DNA of 64,000 nt from Chloroflexi bacterium ADurb.Bin180 (GTDB taxonomy: Bacteria; Chloroflexota; Anaerolineae; UBA2200): contig MWCV01000003.1 of NCBI GenBank assembly GCA_002070215.1, positions 62,001 through 126,000 on the forward strand, written 5' to 3'. Each line of letters opens with the position of its first letter. Positions within the stretch are counted from its first letter, which is position 1. The position numbers and the translations under genes are program-made. The notes under the pieces are model-generated. The model ran no database searches. It was not told the DNA's origin and saw only the letters and a program-made list of their open reading frames with translations. Below are positions 43,445-52,200 of the stretch, one piece after another.

Positions 43445-45100
43445 ATGGCAGAAGCCAATCGAGTTAACGCACGACCGTGGTTCAGGAATCGTGAGCTGTG
43501 GTTCCTGGTAGGCGTGCTGGTCGTGTCTCTGACTCTGCGGGCCCGGCTGGTCAGCATTGACCGCATCGTCCGCTGGGATGAGCCGGACTATCTCACCCTG
43601 GGACGCCACCTGATCACCGGCCAGGGTTACAGTGTCAGCGGACGAGTCGACGTTCACTACCCGCCGCTCTTCCCGCTGATCACAGGGCTGCTCTACCCCC
43701 TGACCCACGACATGAAACTCAACAGCGACATCTGCTTTGTGGTGTTCGGGGCCCTGTTCCTTCTGCCCCTCTACTGGCTGACAAAGCGGCTCTTTGGCGC
43801 GCGCGTGGCGGCGATGACCACTCTTCTGGTGTGCATCTATCCGCCGCTCACTTCTTCGGTGTTGTTCTGGGGCACGATGATCGAGCCGCTGTACCTCTGT
43901 CTGCTGTTTACCGCTTTCTGTGCGGTATGGCTGGCCTGGGAAAAGCAGACTTCCGCCAGCTACGCCCTGGTGGGCGGGCTTTTCGGCCTGACCTATCTGG
44001 TGAAGCCAGAAGCGCTGGTGTACCTGGGCTGGTTTCTGGCTCTGCTGGCCCTGGGCCAGGTCTGGCGCCGCAAGCTGTTGTGCTCACGCACGCTGCTCGG
44101 ATTGGTTAGCGCCATTGCTGTCTTTGCACTGGTCATCTCCCCCTATATCCTCTTCCTGTACAAAGAAACCGGCCGCATCCTGATCACGGGCAAGCTGGGC
44201 GTGACCTACGTGGCCGGAGAAGGTGCGGTGGTGCACGATCCGGGGCTCTACGACCGCGCTCTGGCCAGACTCGACTCGGCGGGAGAGGAGATCATCTGGT
44301 TCTCTCCGGATCGTTTCAAGTACGACCTGTGGCAGATCATCCGCGCGAACCCCAGGGCCTTTCTGGTGCGAACCTGGCGCAACGTGAACGCACTGGAAGC
44401 GTTGCTCTTTGTGCGCCGGGTTTTTCCCTTCTATCTGCTGATTCTGGTCGCCCTGGGCGTCCTTGGTCAGCCGTGGGACAAGGAGCGCCTGGTGAAGGAA
44501 CTGTTCCTGCTGGCGACCATTCCGCCGGTGTTGGTCTTTATGCCGTTTCATATCGAGCTGCGTTACTTTGCCGCCCTGCTGCCGGTGCTGATCATCTGGG
44601 TGGCCAAGGGCATTGACGCTCTGGCGTGGTGGGCCACACAGACCTGGCAAAAGCTGCGGCCGTCCAGCCGCTCTGCTGCTAGCGTTGGCAGAACCTCCGC
44701 GATCGTGCTGTGCGGGCTGCTGCTGGTCTACTTTGCCGTTCTCCAGCCATCCGTCGTGGCCGATGGCCTGGCCGAACAAAACCCGAGCCGGCGCGAGGCC
44801 GGGTTGTGGCTCAAGGAGCATAGCTCGCCAGACGCCATGATCATGTCCCGTGACACAGAGGTGGCCTTTTACGCCGACCGGCGCTGGGCAGCGACGCCGA
44901 ATGAGGAATACGCACGTTTCATCGAGTACGTGCGCCACCGTGGCGCGAACTATGTGATCGTGGACGAGAGGGAAATCACGGTGATTCGCCCGCAACTCAA
45001 GCTCCTCCTGAACGAAGAGTCCCCACCCCAGGAGCTGCGGCATGTGTACACGGCTCTGGATCCGCGCGGCAGAACCATCGTCTATGAGGTTCTCCCTTGA
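43445..45100 (+). CDS. GT39-type membrane glycosyltransferase
   Basis: ATG 43445 follows AGGAG (43435-43439); the frame is open for 23 more codons but that part lacks a ribosome site. The 551-residue protein has about ten helices, the acidic pair D45-E46 in IVRWDEPDYLTLG, and GRVDVHYPPLFPLITG in the first loop. It is a paralog of the gene at 30571. Its external C-terminal domain has MSRDTEVAFYADRRWAA, again like that gene. The TGA stop overlaps the TTG start of the next gene. Confidence 0.87.
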   Translation: MAEANRVNARPWFRNRELWFLVGVLVVSLTLRARLVSIDRIVRWDEPDYLTLGRHLITGQGYSVSGRVDVHYPPLFPLITGLLYPLTHDMKLNSDICFVVFGALFLLPLYWLTKRLFGARVAAMTTLLVCIYPPLTSSVLFWGTMIEPLYLCLLFTAFCAVWLAWEKQTSASYALVGGLFGLTYLVKPEALVYLGWFLALLALGQVWRRKLLCSRTLLGLVSAIAVFALVISPYILFLYKETGRILITGKLGVTYVAGEGAVVHDPGLYDRALARLDSAGEEIIWFSPDRFKYDLWQIIRANPRAFLVRTWRNVNALEALLFVRRVFPFYLLILVALGVLGQPWDKERLVKELFLLATIPPVLVFMPFHIELRYFAALLPVLIIWVAKGIDALAWWATQTWQKLRPSSRSAASVGRTSAIVLCGLLLVYFAVLQPSVVADGLAEQNPSRREAGLWLKEHSSPDAMIMSRDTEVAFYADRRWAATPNEEYARFIEYVRHRGANYVIVDEREITVIRPQLKLLLNEESPPQELRHVYTALDPRGRTIVYEVLP

Positions 45101-46419
45101 GCGATTCCTCCGGAAGCCTTGCGCCGGCGCGGGTAACGCTGATCAACCCGCCGAGCGCCCCGGGCACGCTGGCCAATCGCGAAGGCGCCGCGGGGATGGG
45201 CGTGGTCTATCCTGCCGGGGAGCGCTTTCTGTACCCGCCCCACACCCTCGCCACCGTTGCCGCTGCCCTTCGTCAGGCCGGTTACTCCGTGCAGCTTCTG
45301 GATCTGGTGGTCAGCCCGCATGACGAAGCGGCGCTGCAGGCGGACGTGATCTGCGTCCTGGTCTCGTGGGCCACTCTTCAGAACGACCTGGACTATATCG
45401 CCGCCCTTCGTGCTCAAACATCGGCCAGAATCCTGGCTCTGGGCAGTTCGCTGCGCTTTATCGCGGCCCAGGTCGCTGAGGGTTGCCCTGCGGATGCCGT
45501 TCTAGTGGGAGAGGCAGAGGGTTGCTGCGTCGAGGCGGTCGAGTACGTTCGGACTAACCCTTCCGATAGCCCGCGCATCCTGACCAACCACATCCTCCGG
45601 GCGGCAAACTGCGATGGGGACGGCTGGACCGCGGACCTGGCTGCGCTTCCCTTCCCCGCCTGGGACCTCGTGCCCACCAGCCGCTACCCGCTCCTGAGCG
45701 TATTTGCCAGCAAGGGCTGTCCGGATGGCTGCCTCTACTGTCCCTATTCTGCCGCCCAGGGGCACCGCAGCAGAGTCAGGTCAATCGATAGCGTGGTGGA
45801 CGAAGTCGCCTGGCTCGCCCACACCTTTGCGCCAGAGCGAGTCGTCTTCCGCGATCCGGTATTCGCCTACCAGCGCGAGCGGGTAGTGGGCTTCTGCGAA
45901 CGGCTCATACACTCCCGGATCTCTCTGCGCTGGGAATGCGAGTCGCGGCCGGAACATTTCGATGCTGAACTACTCCAGTTGATGCAGCGGGCCGGCTGCA
46001 CCTGGGTCAAGATCGGCCTCGAAACCACCGACCCCACCGTGCTTGCCGGTCTGCAGCGTATCGGGTCGCTCGGGCAAGCGGGGGACTATCTCCGCCATGC
46101 GGCGCAGGTCGTCGAATCGTGTCAGCGCCTCGGGCTGGGCTGCCGGCTTTTTGTCCTGAGCGGTTTGCCCGGCCAGGATAGCGCCGCCGCCAGGCACACT
46201 GCTGACTGGGTGTCTGCGGTGCGCCCCACCGCGCTGAATGTCAAGGCACTCGAACTGTACCCGGGCACCCTCGAAGCATCGGCCCCCGCCGACACAGAGC
46301 AACAGATGGCAATCCTGCTGGCCGCCCGGGCGGAGATCATGGCTGCGCAGCGACCGCGAGGACTAATCAGCAGGGCCAGGTCCTGGCTTCGGCAGCTCCG
46401 GCGGCGAATGGCTCGCTAG
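45097..46419 (+). CDS. B12-binding-domain radical SAM protein
   Basis: The start is TTG 45097, overlapping the previous TGA by three bases, with GAGG about nine bases upstream. The 440-residue protein opens with a cobalamin-binding-like domain (VTLINPPSAPGTL, then YPPHTLATVAAALRQAGYSVQLL) and has the radical SAM cysteines C208, C212 and C215 in GCPDGCLYC. Later motifs include VKIGLETTDPTVLAGL and LFVLSGLPGQD. The B12 domain is short and no DxHxxG motif is clear. The next gene is an HpnA-like reductase, so a lipid or isoprenoid-linked substrate is conceivable. Confidence 0.86.
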   Translation: MSDSSGSLAPARVTLINPPSAPGTLANREGAAGMGVVYPAGERFLYPPHTLATVAAALRQAGYSVQLLDLVVSPHDEAALQADVICVLVSWATLQNDLDYIAALRAQTSARILALGSSLRFIAAQVAEGCPADAVLVGEAEGCCVEAVEYVRTNPSDSPRILTNHILRAANCDGDGWTADLAALPFPAWDLVPTSRYPLLSVFASKGCPDGCLYCPYSAAQGHRSRVRSIDSVVDEVAWLAHTFAPERVVFRDPVFAYQRERVVGFCERLIHSRISLRWECESRPEHFDAELLQLMQRAGCTWVKIGLETTDPTVLAGLQRIGSLGQAGDYLRHAAQVVESCQRLGLGCRLFVLSGLPGQDSAAARHTADWVSAVRPTALNVKALELYPGTLEASAPADTEQQMAILLAARAEIMAAQRPRGLISRARSWLRQLRRRMAR

Positions 46420-46430
46420 AGAGACAGACC

Positions 46431-47387
46431 ATGGAGAGGGCATTCGTCACCGGTGCAACGGGTTTTGTCGGGTCCGCGATCGTGCGCCGCCTGCTCCAAC
46501 GCGGCATTTCTGTTCGGGCCCTGGTGCGCCCGGGAAACGACCGCCGCAACCTGGCCGGAATGGACATCGAGCTGGTCGAGGTGGACCTGCTCGACGAGCG
46601 AGCCATGCACGACGTGCTCAAGGGATGCGATTGGCTGTTCCACGTCGCCGCGATGTACAGCACGCACGACGAAGACAGCGAAAAGATGTACTCGGTTAAC
46701 GTCGGCGGCACCAAGAGTGTCCTGTCCGCTGCTCTCCAGGTCGGGGTCAAGCGAGTGGTTCACACCAGTACCATAGGCACGATTGGCCAACCCGGCGATG
46801 GCACGCTGGCTACAGAAGAGACTCGTTACAACCTGTGGGACTCGGCCAGTCACTACGCCAGGTCCAAGTACCTGGCGGAGGTCGCAGCGCTGGACATGGG
46901 CGAGCAGGGCCTGCCGGTGGTAGTAGTCAATCCCTGTGCCCCTGTCGGCCCAGGGGACCTGAAGCCGAGCAGCAGCGGGCGGCGCATTCTGGACTATATG
47001 AGAGGAAAGATGCCATCCTTCTGCGCGGGGGGTATCAACTTTGTGCCAGTGGACGACGTGGCAATGGGGCACATCCTGGCCGCAGAGAGGGGCCGCGTCG
47101 GAGAACGCTACATCCTGGGCCATCGCGACGGTAACCTCACTCTGGATGGGTTCCTGGAGCTGATGCAAAAGGCATCCGGCGTTGCCCGGCCGCGTCAGCA
47201 GCCGCGCTCCATCTTTTCCCGCTTTGGGCGGCGTTCCGAACCGGTCTGTCACGCGCCTGCGGCTCTGACCTGTGATCCGTCAAAAGCCATCCGCGAACTG
47301 GGCCTGCCCCAGACTTCTCTGGCGGCCGCCTTCACCGCGGCACTGGCCTGGTTCCGAGAGCAAGGCTATATCGTTGGAGGAGGATGA
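46431..47387 (+). CDS. HpnA-like NAD-dependent epimerase/reductase
   Basis: The 318-residue SDR protein opens AFVTGATGFVGSAIVRRLL with the nucleotide-binding GxxGxxG, then VRPGNDRRNL and CDWLFHVAAMYS. HTSTIGTIGQPGDG and HYARSKYLAE supply the catalytic Ser/Thr, Tyr and Lys. These are the hallmarks of the HpnA family, found in hopanoid gene clusters and of uncertain biochemical role. No squalene-hopene cyclase or other hpn gene is in the window, so the hopanoid link is only suggestive. It is eleven bases from the radical SAM gene and five from the acyltransferase gene. Confidence 0.86.
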   Translation: MERAFVTGATGFVGSAIVRRLLQRGISVRALVRPGNDRRNLAGMDIELVEVDLLDERAMHDVLKGCDWLFHVAAMYSTHDEDSEKMYSVNVGGTKSVLSAALQVGVKRVVHTSTIGTIGQPGDGTLATEETRYNLWDSASHYARSKYLAEVAALDMGEQGLPVVVVNPCAPVGPGDLKPSSSGRRILDYMRGKMPSFCAGGINFVPVDDVAMGHILAAERGRVGERYILGHRDGNLTLDGFLELMQKASGVARPRQQPRSIFSRFGRRSEPVCHAPAALTCDPSKAIRELGLPQTSLAAAFTAALAWFREQGYIVGGG

Positions 47388-47391
47388 CCTG

Positions 47392-48084
47392 ATGGCTCGC
47401 CTTGAGCGGTGGGTGCGGCACGCGCGCTTGCTGATGCTGCGGCTCCTGATGAATCTCTCCACGGTTCCGCTCCTTGGCCGTGCTGCCCTGTACCTGTCGG
47501 GGGCCCTCGTTGGGCCATACAAGGATCGACGCATCCTGGCGCAGCTCACTGCGCACTCCTATGTGTCCCCGGCGGCACAGATCCATTGCCGAAACCTGCA
47601 CCTGGGCAAGAGCTGCTTCATCGATGAGCGGGTCACCATCTACGCTCACCCAGACGGCGGAGAGGTACGGCTGGGAGACCGGGTCCATCTCTATCGCGAC
47701 ACGATCATCGAGATCGGCGCCGGCGGCAGCGTAATCATCGGTGACGACACGCACATCCAGGCCGGCTGCAACCTCAAGGGATTCTTGGGCAGTCTGATCA
47801 TCGGCCGCAACGTGCAGTTGGCTCCCCGTTGCGGGTTCAGCCCCTACGAGCACAACACTGATGACCCGGACACACCAATTCAGAAGCAAGGCATTCGCAG
47901 CAAAGGCCCCATCGTCCTCGACGATGACGTCTGGCTGGGGCTCAATGTATCCGTCCTCGAAGGAGTGCACATCGGCCGAGGGGCAGTGATCGGGGCTGGA
48001 GCAGTGGTCACCAGCGACATCCCCGAGCTGGCCATCGCCGTCGGGGTGCCGGCACAGGTGATTCGCCTTCGCTGCAAGCAGTGA
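47392..48084 (+). CDS. Left-handed beta-helix acyltransferase
   Basis: ATG 47392 lies six bases after GGAGGAGGA (47377-47385), which decides the start over the longer upstream frame. The 230-residue protein has a basic amphipathic N-terminus and then many hexapeptide turns ([LIV]G..) from about residue 60: SYVSPAAQIHCRNLHLGKSC, GDRVHLYRDTIIEIGAG, IGRGAVIGAGAVVTSDIPE in sequence along the coil. This is the hexapeptide acetyltransferase fold, with the closing 'GVPAQVI' element. It would acetylate a sugar or lipid-linked glycan. It is the last gene of the long cluster before a probable break. Confidence 0.88.
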   Translation: MARLERWVRHARLLMLRLLMNLSTVPLLGRAALYLSGALVGPYKDRRILAQLTAHSYVSPAAQIHCRNLHLGKSCFIDERVTIYAHPDGGEVRLGDRVHLYRDTIIEIGAGGSVIIGDDTHIQAGCNLKGFLGSLIIGRNVQLAPRCGFSPYEHNTDDPDTPIQKQGIRSKGPIVLDDDVWLGLNVSVLEGVHIGRGAVIGAGAVVTSDIPELAIAVGVPAQVIRLRCKQ

Positions 48085-48114
48085 ACGGGCATTCATCTGG
48101 CAATGGAACCCGTT
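48084..48114 (+). terminator. Weak hairpin after the acyltransferase gene
   Basis: AACGGG at 48084-48089 pairs with CCCGTT at 48109-48114, with an inner ATT/AAT pairing in the 19-base loop. The following bases are pyrimidine-rich (AATCCCCTTTTC) rather than a clean T-run. It sits exactly at the stop codon and before the first gap of about 110 bases in the cluster, so it could end the long transcript, but the hairpin is modest. Confidence 0.3.
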
Positions 48115-48193
48115 AATCCCCTTTTCATCTTCGTTGTCTAGAATAGTCTGCCAATCTGGCGGAATATCGAACCCTTCTATGCAAGGAAACATC

Positions 48194-49084
48194 ATGGAAC
48201 AGGTACGCTGCAACCTTTGCGGCGCTGACGACACCAGACTCATAGCAGTGATCGACCAGCTCAGAATCGTGCGCTGCAAGCGCTGCGGCCTGACGTACGT
48301 CAATCCACGGCTCGCCCAGAGCGAGCTGCAAGAGATCTATACTGAATCGTACTATGACCACGACGGCATCGTCAACGGCCTGGAGTTCTTTGGCTACGAG
48401 GACTATGTCGCTGACGAAGAGAATATCAAGCTCACTTTCGCCGACCGGCTCAGAACCATTGAAAAGCTCACCGCTCCGGGTCGGCTGCTGGATATCGGCT
48501 GCGCCACGGGTTTCTTCCTTGCGTTGGCCAGAGACAATGGTTGGCAGGTGGTGGGCACCGAGGTTTCCACCTTTAGCGCTGGCTACGCCCGCGAAAGGTT
48601 GGGGCTCGATGTGCGGCTGGGCACGCTCAAGTCCCTGGGTTTCGAGGCCGGTTCGTTTGACACAGTGACCATGTGGGATGTGCTGGAGCACGTGACCGAC
48701 CCGATGGCTGAACTTGGCGAAATAGCCCGAATCCTGCGTACGGGCGGTGTTCTCTCCATCATTACCCCAGACGCCGGCAGCCTGGTAGCGCGCATCCTCG
48801 GTGACCGCTGGGAGGAGTACCGCCGCGTGCGCGAGCACGTCTACTTTTTCTCTCGGCGCACCCTGTCCAGAATGCTGCATGAGGTCGGGTTTGAGATCCT
48901 CAAGGTCGAAAGCGCGGGCAAGTTCTTCTATCTCGGGCCCGCACTGGAGCGTCTCAAGTACTACACCTGGGACGGCGCAATCACTCTGGCGGCGTCCAAA
49001 CTGGTCTACCGGCTGGGGCTGGGAAGACTGCGGGTTCGAGTCAACCCTTTCACCAAAATGACCGTTTATGCACGCAAGCGTTGA
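48194..49084 (+). CDS. Zinc-ribbon class I SAM methyltransferase
   Basis: ATG 48194 follows AAGGAAA (48183-48189); an in-frame upstream start lacks a site. The 296-residue protein has an N-terminal zinc-ribbon of two CxxC knuckles (CNLCGADD and CKRCGLTYVNP), then a methyltransferase core: RLLDIGCATGFFLAL, GTEVSTFSAGYA, VTMWDVLEHVTDP. This zinc-ribbon plus methyltransferase layout is common among enzymes of O-antigen and rare-sugar loci. The gap before it may carry its own promoter, though no good pair was found. Substrate unknown. Confidence 0.88.
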   Translation: MEQVRCNLCGADDTRLIAVIDQLRIVRCKRCGLTYVNPRLAQSELQEIYTESYYDHDGIVNGLEFFGYEDYVADEENIKLTFADRLRTIEKLTAPGRLLDIGCATGFFLALARDNGWQVVGTEVSTFSAGYARERLGLDVRLGTLKSLGFEAGSFDTVTMWDVLEHVTDPMAELGEIARILRTGGVLSIITPDAGSLVARILGDRWEEYRRVREHVYFFSRRTLSRMLHEVGFEILKVESAGKFFYLGPALERLKYYTWDGAITLAASKLVYRLGLGRLRVRVNPFTKMTVYARKR

Positions 49085-49167
49085 GTTGTCGTCAGTATTA
49101 GCACTACAGTCAGTCAAATGTACGAGGGCTCGGCAATTCCGGGCGGACGTGCCAGGCCGAAATCTGC

Positions 49168-49196
49168 TTGACCGCGGCATGGCTGCATGCTAGAAT
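49168..49196 (+). promoter_or_regulatory. Strong sigma-70-type promoter before the large hydrolase gene
   Basis: TTGACC at 49168-49173 and TAGAAT at 49191-49196 are separated by exactly 17 bases, matching the consensus at five of six positions each. Transcription would begin near 49203, giving a leader of about 55 bases that contains CAGGAG (49244-49249) just before the ATG at 49257. This is the best promoter-like pair I saw in the window, and it implies the big secreted protein is expressed on its own. Confidence 0.65.
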
Positions 49197-49256
49197 CGAG
49201 TTTGCGTCTCATTCGCCCCGCCCATCCTAGACGAGCGGAGCCCCAGGAGTCACGCT

Positions 49257-52200
49257 ATGCTTAGAAAGTTCACACCGCTGCTCATCGTTCTGGTTCTGGC
49301 TACGTCGTTGTGGCTGGTGATTACAGCCGGATTCGCTGCCCAATCCGCGCCGCCGGCCCTGATTCCTCCCGCGACGCCTCAATCAGGGTCTGGCCGGGCG
49401 TCGGGTCAGGCGGCTCTCTACACGGTTGCCTTCCAGGCCGGCGTCTCTCCCTCTGGCTACAACGGTGCCGCTGACGCGATCCTGGATTACTTTGCCACGA
49501 CTACCAACATGGGGAGCCACCCCGAACTCTGGACCAAAAGTGACGGCTGGCAACGCTCGGTGCTCCGCTTCGACCTCTCACAGCACATCCCGGCCGGAGC
49601 GCACGTTGTATCCGCCACTCTGACCCTCCGCGTGCTTGGCCAGTCGGCCGCCATCGCCACCAGATTGGCCGCCTATCCCATCGTTCAGCCGTGGACAGAG
49701 AGCCAGGTAACCTGGAATCAGGCGCAGCAAGGGGTGAATTGGTGGGGCGGCGGCGGTTGCGAAGGAACCTCTCGCTCCGGCACCGAGACCGGACATGCCG
49801 ATTTCGGATTCAGCGTGGGCGACGTGGTAGTCGATGTAACGTCCGCTGCTCAGGGCTGGGTTGCCGACCCGGCCACGAACAAGGGACTGTTGCTCAAGGG
49901 CGAGTTCATCGCTGGCGGCGTCAAATACCGCTACGCCAGCTCCGATTATCCCTCCTGGGCGTTACGTCCCCGGTTGGTAGTCACCTATGAAGGCGAGCCG
50001 CCGCTCGCGACCCCTACGCCTACCAGCACGCCAACCAAGACTCCCACGCCTTCGGTCTATACCGTCATCACGTCGACGTTTGGCGACTGGAAGTGGTGGA
50101 ATCTGGATCACTGCATGAAGGTGAACGACGTCCAGCACGTGTCAGCCGAAGAGTTGATGCTCCTCATCTACCGCGGATCTCCCTGGTCGGCCAAACTGTA
50201 CGTCAAGGTCTGCAACACCGACCACCCGCACCCGATATACCTGAATGGCGTCGTGATCGGCACGGCGCCGACCTTTTCCACCGGCACCTGCGAGTGCAAT
50301 TTTCCGCCTCTGCTCGGGTACCAGATGAGTTTTGACGTGCCGCTGAGCCTGCTTGCCGGCCCACCCAGCTACGCCAACTTTATCAGCACCACCAACATGC
50401 TCTACACGGGGGACTTTTTCAAGATCTACAACCCCCATCTGGTGCTGACCGGCGACATTACCGGCACGAGCCGCACGGAATTCCCCATTGGCACGGACGC
50501 CGACGGCAGTCCACTCATCGGAGGGGTGCAGCTACCGATCGGCTACACGCCCGGGGTGGCGGTGCCAGTGCTGCTGGTAGTTCCCGGAACGAAAGAGGAC
50601 CACGTTGACGGACTGAACCGCTACGCGGCCGACGCCAATGCGATGGGCTGGTTGGTCGCCTCGCTCGACCTGCGGCAGGTCTATGCTGCGTCCTGGCAAC
50701 ACGAGTGGTGGATGCAAAGTGCGTCGCTGGCGGTGCAGGCCGACGTCATGTCGTTGCTGCGCTACCTGCAGAGCAACTATAGTCTGGATAGCTCCCGGGT
50801 CTATATCTCGGGCTTTTCGACCGGTGGAGGCATTGCCGCCACGGTGGCCGCCAAGTACCCTGACGTGTTCGCCGGCGTGCTTGACTATGCCGGGCCAACC
50901 GACTACTCGGACTGGTATGCCGAGCGACCTGATATCATCACCAAACTGCAGAAAGAGTTCGGGGATACGCCGGCGGGCAACTTTGAGTATCCCCGCCGCT
51001 CCAGTCGCGTGCTGGCTCGCAATCTGCGCTACGTCCCAATGCGTCTGGTTCACGGCACTGCTGATACCAAGGTGCCTTACGCCCAAACCTCCCGGCTCTA
51101 CAACGTGGCTATGCCACCTTACTATGACCCCGTAGCGACATTCAAGCAGCTTCTGACCCACACCGGGGGACACGAGGATCACGTCGCAGGCATTTCTGAG
51201 ACCGACCTGGCCTTTCTTGCGACACATACGCTGGTTGAGAATCCCACCGACCTGAACATCATCACCGATGAAGGCAAAGACTATTACTGGCTGGGCATCC
51301 AAAAGTCAGGCGTTGCCCCGCGCAACTGGCGTGGCTTTGTGGAAGTGGGCGCCAGATTCGATCCCATCACCAGCACCATCTGGCTGACCGCACGGGACGG
51401 CAGCTTTGCTGAGGGACGACCTCTGACCATCACCCTAGACCTGGCACGAATGGGCCTAGACACAGGGATCAGCTACGATATCGAGGAATCAGACCCGCAG
51501 ACTGGCGAATTCCTGTTCACGCCGGCGGTGTTCCCGGTTGCCGGCAAGTTGACCCTGGTTGTGCCCCGCAACTCGCTGGGAACCGTCGGGCGGCAATACG
51601 TCATCTACCCGGAGAGCGGCCGCACCCTTTACCGGCTCTCCCTCCGGGCGGGCGAGGACGGCTACGCTGGCGCCAATGACACGTTCATTACAGCTTATGC
51701 CGGCGAAGGCACAGAGACACCCCATGCGTCCTCGCCAACCCTGTTGTTCGCCTACGACCTGCGGCGCAAGGCGTTGCTCCGCTTTGACGTGGGCTCTGTG
51801 CCGCCGGGAATGGTGCTCAAGAGCGCCAGACTGACCGTCAACCTGCTCGAGAGCCGAACGCCCCTGCAACTGGGGGCGTTCGACGCGCTCAAGAGCTGGA
51901 TCGACACCGAGGCCACCTGGCAAAAGGCCTCGCTCGCGCAGAACTGGAGCGCGCTGGGCGGCGACGGCATCGGCACGGACCGCAACGCGGTTGCCGATAG
52001 CACGCTCAGCAACGTCGGCGCAGCCGGTCCCTACACATTCAACCTCAAACCTCTGGTGGAACGCTGGGTGGCCAGCCCTGGCACTAACCGCGGCATCTTC
52101 CTGATCGGCACGGGCACCTATACCACCAGCAGCTACCCGCTCGCATCGGCCGAACACGCCGATCCGAACAAGCGGCCCGTGCTCGAGCTTCTGTACATGG

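Noticed and set aside
46431-47387. A hopanoid biosynthesis cluster
   Set aside because: The HpnA-like protein is the only hopanoid-associated family seen; no cyclase, squalene synthase or hpnH/hpnG gene is present in the window.
48115-48193. TAGAAT at 48139-48144 as a -10 box for the zinc-ribbon methyltransferase
   Set aside because: No acceptable -35 hexamer lies 16-18 bases upstream, and an extended -10 motif is off by one base.
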